Part shown: positions 1 through 6,035 of the stretch, piece by piece
Position numbering within the stretch: the first letter of the stretch is position 1
Layout: every line of letters starts with the position of its first letter
Source: an uncultured Eubacteriales bacterium
GTDB lineage: Bacteria; Bacillota; Clostridia; Lachnospirales; Lachnospiraceae
Length of the DNA stretch: 7,529 nucleotides
NCBI GenBank assembly: GCA_900321505.1
Contig: ONWK01000202.1
Coordinates: 1-7,529, forward strand
Direction: 5' to 3'
Notes under the pieces: model-generated
What the model was told of the DNA's origin: nothing
What the model saw: the letters and a program-made list of their open reading frames with translations, nothing else
Databases searched by the model: none
Position numbers and translations under genes: made by a program

Positions 1-786
1 ATCCTGATGCTGTACATTTCAAAGAATAATATTATGACCAAAACCTGTTACTTTGACGACGGAGAGGGCAGCTATGATAATGTCAATACCTTCAGGACCG
101 CGCCATATGATAAGGTGATCAAGAGAATGATGCTCAGGACAAAGAAGCTTCGGGGCTGCAGGAGATATTATATGTATTCGCCCCGGCTCTTTCAGGAAAT
201 GCATCCCGAGAATAAGCTTCCCGTATATCAGCTTCCGAATTTCAACAAAAATGAAAAGGTGCGCAGCGCTCTGAAGGAGATATTCGAGATCACCGATGAC
301 AAGGGGATCAGAGAACCCGTTATCATTTTTGATGTATTAAGGGAAAGGGTTCTGTCTCCGGAGAATGATAAGCGTGTGGTTGAGCTCTATGACCGGCTGA
401 GAAGAGAATTCGGGGACGATAAGGTCATAGTCAAGAGACATCCGAGAGACAGCAGGGAATACGATGAGGCTATACGTTCTTATCCATATCCTACGATCCC
501 GTTTGAGATCATTTGTCTTGCATCGGATCCGTCCAAAATGATACTCATCTCCCTGCTTTCAACGGCTACCATCATGCCGAAGCTGCTTTTTGACGAGGAA
601 CCCGAGACGGTGCTCCTGTACCATCTGTATCGCAGGGAAAACGGCAATGATGAGGACAGGGACAGGTTTTTTGAACTCACCAGAAGGACATACAGAGATC
701 CGGACACCATAAAGATCCCCGATACGGAGGAGGAGCTTGACCGGATCATTGAAGAGATAAAAGGAAGGCTGCAGAAGGCGAACTGA
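1..786 (+). CDS. Sialyltransferase-like glycosyltransferase (GT52/GT38-type), 5' end missing
   Basis: This is likely a cytoplasmic GT-B glycosyltransferase that moves a nonulosonic acid from a CMP carrier to a glycan acceptor. The frame is open to the first base of the window, so the gene starts upstream; the ATG at 7 is probably internal. Numbering from that Met, three signature motifs of bacterial sialyltransferases appear in the right order: an acidic DDG at residues 17-19 (YFDDGEGSY), an HP motif at 145-146 (VKRHPRD) and a Ser-Thr pair at 185-186 (LLSTA). In these families the acidic-acidic-Gly motif carries the general base and the HP and S/T motifs contact the CMP part of the donor. The motif normally lies over 100 residues into the protein, so an N-terminal half is probably missing. 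The gene ends 24 bases before the Wzy-like gene. NeuB and CMP-nonulosonate synthetase genes in the same operon support the donor type. The acceptor and linkage are unknown, and the family call rests on motifs only. Confidence 0.72.
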   Translation: MLMLYISKNNIMTKTCYFDDGEGSYDNVNTFRTAPYDKVIKRMMLRTKKLRGCRRYYMYSPRLFQEMHPENKLPVYQLPNFNKNEKVRSALKEIFEITDDKGIREPVIIFDVLRERVLSPENDKRVVELYDRLRREFGDDKVIVKRHPRDSREYDEAIRSYPYPTIPFEIICLASDPSKMILISLLSTATIMPKLLFDEEPETVLLYHLYRRENGNDEDRDRFFELTRRTYRDPDTIKIPDTEEELDRIIEEIKGRLQKAN

Positions 787-810
787 GTAAGGCTTTGACA
801 GGAGACTAAA

Positions 811-2031
811 ATGGAAGAAACATTTCTTCGACAAAAAGGATATCTGGATCTGAAACGCCTTGTTTATTCGCTGGTGGTGGTTCTTTATTTTGCTGTGATC
901 ACAGCGGTCAATCAGGTGAAGAACAGTGTTTTCAGTGCTGCATTTTACGGGGTCATGCTGCTGGGAGCCCTGGTTTTCTTTTCGGATAAGGGAGCTCTCA
1001 GACTTCGCCCTGTTCTTTTTATTGCATTCGGGGCGATGATACTGGGGATATGCAATATCCTCCTGGTAGGAAATCTTACATGGGTGCTGCTGATAATCCT
1101 GATGCTGTCATTTCTGATGGCGGTTTTTTTCCTGGACGGAAATGTTGACGAGAACGCTTTTCGTATCGCGATGGATGTAAATGTTCTTGTCATAACCGCA
1201 AAACTCCTGTTAAACGGCAAGACAGCGAGAGTATTCGTGGATACTTCCAATAATTACATTTCGGTCCATCTTCTCGCACCGATAGTGATATACTACAGCC
1301 TCCTTGATGCACGTGGAAAGAAGGCTCCGCTGCTTCCGGCGATAGTGAGCTGGGTGCTCAGTCTCTGGGCAGGCGGAAGGGGCGGCTTCCTTGCATGCAC
1401 CATTCTGCTTGGAGGGATGCTCCTGTCACGTTTCTTCCAGGATGAAACTACTAAGCGGGAAAGGATCATTCTTGCGGTTGTCATATTAGTGGCAATGATC
1501 CCGGCCATAGTGATAGTAGTGCAGAGCTTCCTGGATCGTTTTTCGGATCTTTATGTTGTGTCACGTTTTACGGATAAGGGTATGGACGGGGGCAGACGGC
1601 TGGAGGCCTGGATCGATTACATCCGGCAGACTCTCGAGAGCCCGGGACGCATCCTGTTCGGGACACCGCTGGATGAAGTGCCGATGGCGATCTATTATGA
1701 GGGCAACCTGCACAACGCCTACCTGTTCGTGCATGTTTACCTTGGACTGGGAGGCTTCATCTTTGTTCCGTTTATGTTTGCAAGGGCTGCCATTTATGCC
1801 ATGCGGAAAAAGAAATGGATATATTTCTGGTGTATACTGGCATTTGCGTTCCGCGGTCTGACCGATCATGTCTTCGGTGTGAACAGACTATCGGTGGTGG
1901 TCCTGGCACTTATCTTCCTTCCGGATATCATGGGATGGAAGAATAAAAGGAAAGTAATTAATGAAGGAGATAAAAATGCGAATTTTAGCTGTAATACCGG
2001 CACGTGCGGGCTCCAAGGGGATACCCAATAA
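811..2031 (+). CDS. Wzy/O-antigen-ligase-like polysaccharide polymerase
   Basis: This is a polytopic membrane protein of 406 residues with roughly ten hydrophobic segments, starting near residue 18 and continuing to about 371. It is the likely polymerase that joins lipid-linked repeat units on the outer face of the membrane. Supporting traits of the Wzy/WaaL superfamily are a GGRGG sequence at residues 188-192 after a membrane segment, a soluble loop at about 240-300 with a GRRLEAW sequence, and an HN pair at 301-302 followed by a hydrophobic helix (the family often shows an HNxxL motif here). Wzy proteins share little sequence, so topology and context carry much of the call. The ATG at 811 has an AGGAG ribosome site six bases upstream. 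The last 25 residues, from about 382, are polar and unlike a Wzy tail; the final 56 bases lie inside the next gene in another frame, so the true end is doubtful. A ligase role cannot be excluded. Confidence 0.75.
   Translation: MEETFLRQKGYLDLKRLVYSLVVVLYFAVITAVNQVKNSVFSAAFYGVMLLGALVFFSDKGALRLRPVLFIAFGAMILGICNILLVGNLTWVLLIILMLSFLMAVFFLDGNVDENAFRIAMDVNVLVITAKLLLNGKTARVFVDTSNNYISVHLLAPIVIYYSLLDARGKKAPLLPAIVSWVLSLWAGGRGGFLACTILLGGMLLSRFFQDETTKRERIILAVVILVAMIPAIVIVVQSFLDRFSDLYVVSRFTDKGMDGGRRLEAWIDYIRQTLESPGRILFGTPLDEVPMAIYYEGNLHNAYLFVHVYLGLGGFIFVPFMFARAAIYAMRKKKWIYFWCILAFAFRGLTDHVFGVNRLSVVVLALIFLPDIMGWKNKRKVINEGDKNANFSCNTGTCGLQGDTQ
1964..1969 (+). promoter_or_regulatory. Ribosome binding site deciding the start at 1976
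   Basis: AAGGAG lies six bases before the ATG at 1976 and sits inside the short extension that would result from starting at the in-frame ATG at 1961. It lies within the upstream Wzy-like reading frame, so the two genes may be translationally coupled. Confidence 0.8.
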
Positions 2032-3577
2032 AAATATCAGGATCATAGGCGGAAAACCTCTGGTGTATTATTCCATTAATAATGCGCTTACATCCCAAAA
2101 TATCACGGATGTGATAGTGACAACGGATTCAGAGGCCGTCAGGATAATAGCGGGTGAAATGGGAGCAGGTGTTCACTGGAGAGATGAACGTCTCTGCAGG
2201 GATGATGTAACTCTTGATTCGGTGATATATGATGCCGCAAGTCCTGTGGGAAAATGGGATTATATCGTTACCATGCAGCCCACATCACCTACACTTTCCG
2301 TAGGTACACTGGATAAGGCCATAGAATATGCCATAGAAAATGAGCTTGATACGGTAATATCGGCGATAAATGCACCCCATCTTTCATGGGGTGAAAAGGA
2401 TGGCCATAAGGTGCCGAATTACAAGGAACGCCTGAACCGGCAATACCTGCCGCCCAACTATCTGGAAACAGGAGCCTTCGTGATATCAAAGGCATCCGTG
2501 GTAACGGAGACATCGAGGATAGGTGAAAAGGTTGATGTTTTCGAGGTGCCGGAGGATGAATCGGTGGATGTGGATACATTTGCCGATCTCTACGCCGTTG
2601 CGGCTGCCCTGAATAAAAAGACGGTTGCAATATATGTGAACGGAAACAATAAGAGGGGCATGGGCCATATCTACCGTGCGCTTGAGCTGGCGGATGAATT
2701 CTACAGTAAGCCGGACATTTATTATGATCTTAATCAGACGGATGCGTCGGTTTTCGGAAAGACCACTCATAATCTGATACCGGTCAACGGTATAGCCGAG
2801 CTTTTTGAATGCTGTAAGGAAAAGCAGTATGACATTATGATCAATGATATACTGTCCACATCCATTGATTATATGATAGGTCTCCGGTCGGTGCTTCCAA
2901 ACGCGAAGATAGTTAACTTCGAAGATAAGGGCGAGGGCATACTCAAGGCGGATCTGGTATTCAATGCGCTGTATAACGATGCCAATTATCCTCAGGTTAA
3001 ATCAGGAGAGAAATATTATATCGCAGGAAAGCTTTTCCTTATGTATAACCCCATAGTTATAAAGGAGAAGGTGGAGCGTGTATTTGTGGCATTCGGCGGA
3101 GCGGATCCCTCCAATTATTCGGACCGCATCCTGGCGATGGCTTCAAAGCCCGAATATGATGATATCCAGTTCACGGTTGTTCTTGGCCGCGCCAAGGACA
3201 ATGTGGAGCAGCTGATGGAGTATAACAGCAGACCCAATATCGAAGTGCTCTATGATGTGTCGAATATGCCTGAGCTTATGAGAAAATGCGATATGGCCAT
3301 AACATCAAGAGGAAGAACAGGTTACGAGCTGGCCATACTTGGTATTCCGTCCATAGCCATGTCACAGAACGTGAGGGAGGAACGCCACAGCTTTGTGAGC
3401 AATGAAAACGGATTTACCTATATCGGTCTTCACCCCACGGATGAGATGATAGAAAGCAATCTGAAGATGTATCTGTCTCTTTCCAAAGAGAGCAGACAGC
3501 GTTTCCAGGATCTGATGCTGAGCCATGATCTCAGAAACGGCCGGAGACGGGTTATGGGACTAATAGAGAATCTGTAG
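1976..3577 (+). CDS. Bifunctional CMP-nonulosonate cytidylyltransferase / PseG-like nucleotide-sugar hydrolase fusion
   Basis: A 533-residue two-domain cytoplasmic enzyme. Residues 1 to about 212 are a NeuA/PseF-type CMP-sugar synthetase: the CTP-binding loop IPARAGSKGIPNKN at 7-20, MQPTSP at 100-105, LETGAF at 163-168 and the acidic ESVDVDTFADL at 195-205, where family members hold metal-binding Asp residues. Residues about 216-533 resemble PseG, a GT-B-fold UDP-sugar hydrolase: GMGH at 228-231 (the His aligns with the PseG catalytic His), FGGADPSN at 373-380 and SRGRTGYELAILGIP at 444-458, like the nucleotide-binding GGxTxxE region. In the pseudaminic acid pathway PseG acts before the NeuB-type synthase and PseF after it, so this fusion would join two non-adjacent steps. 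The start at 1976 is chosen over an in-frame ATG at 1961 because AAGGAG at 1964-1969 is ideally spaced for it. Its first 56 bases overlap the Wzy-like gene. Substrate identity is not settled. Confidence 0.87.
   Translation: MRILAVIPARAGSKGIPNKNIRIIGGKPLVYYSINNALTSQNITDVIVTTDSEAVRIIAGEMGAGVHWRDERLCRDDVTLDSVIYDAASPVGKWDYIVTMQPTSPTLSVGTLDKAIEYAIENELDTVISAINAPHLSWGEKDGHKVPNYKERLNRQYLPPNYLETGAFVISKASVVTETSRIGEKVDVFEVPEDESVDVDTFADLYAVAAALNKKTVAIYVNGNNKRGMGHIYRALELADEFYSKPDIYYDLNQTDASVFGKTTHNLIPVNGIAELFECCKEKQYDIMINDILSTSIDYMIGLRSVLPNAKIVNFEDKGEGILKADLVFNALYNDANYPQVKSGEKYYIAGKLFLMYNPIVIKEKVERVFVAFGGADPSNYSDRILAMASKPEYDDIQFTVVLGRAKDNVEQLMEYNSRPNIEVLYDVSNMPELMRKCDMAITSRGRTGYELAILGIPSIAMSQNVREERHSFVSNENGFTYIGLHPTDEMIESNLKMYLSLSKESRQRFQDLMLSHDLRNGRRRVMGLIENL
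2373..2393 (+). other. Perfect 8-bp intragenic hairpin
   Basis: CACCCCAT, a five-base loop CTTTC, then ATGGGGTG form a perfect GC-rich 8-bp stem inside the cytidylyltransferase domain coding region (about codons 133-139). It is followed by GAAAAGG rather than a T-run, so it is not a typical intrinsic terminator. It may be chance, or a local mRNA structure. Confidence 0.4.
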
Positions 3578-3585
3578 ATCAGAGC

Positions 3586-3591
3586 AGGAGG
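3586..3591 (+). promoter_or_regulatory. Ribosome binding site of the NeuB-family gene
   Basis: A full AGGAGG sits five bases before the ATG at 3597 but only two bases before the ATG at 3594. Normal spacing therefore favours the second of the two adjacent Met codons. Confidence 0.8.
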
Positions 3592-3596
3592 AAATG

Positions 3597-4640
3597 ATGA
3601 GAGGATCGAAACCGTATATGATAGCCGAGATGGGTGTAAATTTCTATGATACCGCAAAGGTAATGGGTATCACACCTCTTGAAGCTGCCAAACTGTATAT
3701 CGACAGGGCTGCGGAGGCAGGCATAGACTGCGCAAAATTCCAGTCATATAAGGCAGGCACCATAGTTTCCAAAAATTCGCCGGCCTACTGGGATACCTCC
3801 AAGGAGCCTACAAAAACCCAATATGAACTGTTCCTGAAATTTGATCATTTCGGAGAGGCTGAATACCGGGAACTGTGCGAATACACACATTCCAAAGGGA
3901 TGGATTTCACATCGACTCCCTTTGATTATGCTTCAGCTGATTATCTCTATGATATGGTTGATTTCTATAAGATCTCTTCATCGGATCTTTCGAATCTTCC
4001 ATTCATAAGACATATCGGAGCAAAAGGCAAGCCTGTATATCTCTCTGTCGGTGCCTCCTATCTTTCGGAGGTGGATGAGGCGGTCAGGACACTCAGGGAT
4101 GCCGGCTGCAGCGATATAGTCCTGCTGCACTGCGTTCTTTCTTATCCTACGGCGCCCGAGAATGCAAACCTGCGCATCATTCAGACTCTTAAGAAGATAT
4201 TCCCGGATGTGCGTGTGGGCTTTTCGGATCATGTCGCTCCGGATGCGTCCATGATGACTCTTGCGGCAGCGTATATGCTCGGAGCCGAAGTGATAGAGAA
4301 GCATTATACACTGGATAAGACACTTCAGGGAAATGATCATTATCATGCGGGAGATCCTGATGATTTCAGAAGGGCTATCGAGAACTTCAAATGGATAGAT
4401 CAGGTGATGGGTTCTCCGGAAAAAACTGTTCTTCCCTGCGAAGAGATCCCCAGACGTGAGGCAAGAAGATCTCTTGTTCTTACAAGAGATATGAAGGCCG
4501 GAGAGAAGATAGAGCCGTCGGATCTTATGCCGAAGCGGCCCGGTACCGGCATATCTCCGGTATATACAGACATAGTGACCGGAAGAGTATTGCGTGAAGA
4601 TCAGTCTGAAGACACGATCCTTACGTGGGATATGATATAA
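3597..4640 (+). CDS. neuB: NeuB-family nonulosonic acid synthase with C-terminal SAF domain
   Basis: A 347-residue cytoplasmic enzyme that condenses phosphoenolpyruvate with a 6-carbon N-acetylamino sugar to give a 9-carbon nonulosonic acid. Numbering from the preceding in-frame Met at 3594, the TIM-barrel part (about 5-275) shows the family landmarks: IAEMGVN at 10-16, AKFQSYK at 47-53, STPFD at 107-111, KISSSDLSNLPF at 126-137, LLHC at 177-180 with YPT just after, GFSDH at 209-213 and EKHYTLDK at 235-242. The His residues of the last two match the metal ligands known in NeuB. A SAF/antifreeze-like domain follows (about 288-348), with RRSLVLTRDMKAGEKI and the KRPGTGISP signature at 314-322. 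Length is normal for the family. Differences from textbook NeuB are a longer first loop (NFYDTAKVMGITPLE) and GNDHYHAGDP at 246-255 where many members have GPDHxAS. These may mark a substrate subgroup, so NeuB, LegI or PseI activity is open. Confidence 0.93.
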   Translation: MRGSKPYMIAEMGVNFYDTAKVMGITPLEAAKLYIDRAAEAGIDCAKFQSYKAGTIVSKNSPAYWDTSKEPTKTQYELFLKFDHFGEAEYRELCEYTHSKGMDFTSTPFDYASADYLYDMVDFYKISSSDLSNLPFIRHIGAKGKPVYLSVGASYLSEVDEAVRTLRDAGCSDIVLLHCVLSYPTAPENANLRIIQTLKKIFPDVRVGFSDHVAPDASMMTLAAAYMLGAEVIEKHYTLDKTLQGNDHYHAGDPDDFRRAIENFKWIDQVMGSPEKTVLPCEEIPRREARRSLVLTRDMKAGEKIEPSDLMPKRPGTGISPVYTDIVTGRVLREDQSEDTILTWDMI

Positions 4641-4645
4641 GGAGG
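4640..4645 (+). promoter_or_regulatory. Ribosome binding site overlapping the neuB stop codon
   Basis: AGGAGG begins at the last base of the TAA stop of the NeuB-family gene and lies ten bases before the ATG at 4656. A second purine run, GAGGG at 4651-4655, touches the ATG and is too close to act. The arrangement suggests translation continues from one gene to the next. Confidence 0.7.
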
Positions 4646-4655
4646 ACAACGAGGG

Positions 4656-6035
4656 ATGAATATCCGTAGGATCAGTTTGAAGAGTCTGTGGTACTACCTG
4701 CTCAGACGTTTTTGGATAATACTGATTTTTGCTTTGGCTTTTGGAGCTTTACTTGGAGGTTACAAATATTATAAGGACAAAAAGGCTGCAGATGCGGCTT
4801 CCGAGATAAGTGACGGTTCGGATCTGACGGAGCCTGAAAAGATCGCGGTGGAAAATGCAACCATGCAGTATTCCAGTATGAAGGGAGCTGAGCGTTATTT
4901 CAGGGATTCCATACTGATGAAGGGTAATTCAAAAGAGGAGACCCAGACTATCGTCCAGTACCGCATGGTTTATACGGGAGTACCTGCAGGGCAGAGTACA
5001 GGCGTGCTGGAGAATACCTATCAGCAGCTGCTCAAGACATATGTAAATGACGGTATGTTTATTCCCGACATCATCGAGATCGATCCGGTATATGAAGAAT
5101 ATCCTTATATAAGAGAGCTGGTATGGATCAGCAACTCCAGCGGTGAGATATCCATCGGTGTTGTGGAAAACAGCTTTTATCCGAATCTTGCGGCTGATTT
5201 CCGCAAGGTTGTTGAGGATTATATGAAGGGTATTACGGAAAAGGAACCGCAGCTCAAGATAGATCTGATGGGTGAAAAGAAGATAACACTGTATGACAGT
5301 ACCACAGAGTCTGCGCAGCGAAATGCAAGCGCAAATCTCATAACCTACCGTCGTGCATATCTTAATTCATATACCAGCTTTACCTCGTCACAGAAGGCTT
5401 ATCTCAGATATCTTCTGGGAGTTGACCGTGTTGTGGGTGATGAAGAGCTTCCCGAAGAACCCTCAGGAATAAACCTTAAATACGTTCTGATAGGTATGAT
5501 TGCAGGAGGATTCCTCGGAATAGGCGTGCTGATACTTATGCTGTATCTTTCACTCAGGCATGCGTCCATATCGGATTATTCCGAAAATGTCGGACTCAGA
5601 AGCTTCGGACTTATGTTTGTAAAGGGAGAGAAAAAGAATTTCCTGCTCCGGAAAGAATTCAAGGATATGCTCTTTACATCGAATGAAGAAAGCATAAAGT
5701 ATTCGGCAGTCAGGATCGGGGCATACTGCAGCAGCCATGGAATAAAGGAACTGTCACTGCTTTCTTCGGAGGCGGATAAGAGTGTGGAGGAAGCGGGAGA
5801 AACGCTGAAGACCTGCCTTAAAAAAGAGGGTATAGAGGTGCTTTCGGCTGAAAGAGTTGCAACGGACAGCGAAGCATTATCAAAGCTTATTAATTCCGGA
5901 CATGGACTTTTTATTGAGAAGCTCCATGGAGGCAACAGAAAGAAACTCGGAGAGCTTCTTCAGTTCTGTAAGGAAAACGAGGTTACTGTGATAGGTTCAC
6001 TCGGTGTTGCGGAACTGGCACTTGGAGAAGGATGA
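4656..6035 (+). CDS. Wzz/CapA-type polysaccharide chain-length regulator with degenerate BY-kinase-like tail
   Basis: A 459-residue membrane protein that likely works with the polymerase to set polysaccharide length. It has a short basic N-terminus, a first membrane helix at about 19-38, an extracytoplasmic region of about 235 residues, a proline-bearing stretch LPEEPSG at 265-271, then a second helix at about 275-299. That two-helix layout with prolines before the second helix is characteristic of Wzz/CapA proteins. Unusually, about 160 cytoplasmic residues follow. They line up by eye with the bacterial tyrosine kinase (CapB/Wzc C-terminal) fold: NEESIKYSAVRIG (343-355) like the helix ahead of the P-loop, LSLLSSEADKS (366-376) in the Walker A place but without GxxGKS/T, and GLFIEKL (417-423) in the Walker B place with Glu instead of Asp. 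There is no terminal tyrosine cluster. It is probably a pseudokinase or ATP-free partner domain. Its stop codon overlaps the proposed GH5 start by four bases (ATGA). Confidence 0.85.
   Translation: MNIRRISLKSLWYYLLRRFWIILIFALAFGALLGGYKYYKDKKAADAASEISDGSDLTEPEKIAVENATMQYSSMKGAERYFRDSILMKGNSKEETQTIVQYRMVYTGVPAGQSTGVLENTYQQLLKTYVNDGMFIPDIIEIDPVYEEYPYIRELVWISNSSGEISIGVVENSFYPNLAADFRKVVEDYMKGITEKEPQLKIDLMGEKKITLYDSTTESAQRNASANLITYRRAYLNSYTSFTSSQKAYLRYLLGVDRVVGDEELPEEPSGINLKYVLIGMIAGGFLGIGVLILMLYLSLRHASISDYSENVGLRSFGLMFVKGEKKNFLLRKEFKDMLFTSNEESIKYSAVRIGAYCSSHGIKELSLLSSEADKSVEEAGETLKTCLKKEGIEVLSAERVATDSEALSKLINSGHGLFIEKLHGGNRKKLGELLQFCKENEVTVIGSLGVAELALGEG

Noticed and set aside
1553..1861. 102-codon open frame on the + strand within the Wzy-like gene, and its antisense counterpart
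   Set aside because: It is in an alternative frame inside a convincing membrane protein gene, has no ribosome site of note, and the product is low in recognisable structure.
1945..1957. Programmed ribosomal frameshift at AAAAGGAAAG
   Set aside because: There is no canonical slippery heptamer and no evident stimulatory structure, and the next gene has its own ribosome site and start. A plain overlap or sequence error is simpler.
1961..1975. Start of the fusion enzyme at the ATG at 1961
   Set aside because: The strong AAGGAG lies after this codon and is correctly spaced for 1976. The family N-terminus begins right at MRILAVIPARAG.
4540..4549. Ten-base palindrome CCGGTACCGG
   Set aside because: It falls in the codons for the conserved RPGTG of the SAF domain, so protein constraint explains it; there is no sign of an operator inside the gene.
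3978..4649. Open frame of 223 codons on the - strand opposite the NeuB-family gene
   Set aside because: It lies wholly antisense to a gene with clear family motifs, and its protein is rich in Arg, His and Cys with no domain pattern. It fits a shadow frame of biased codon use.
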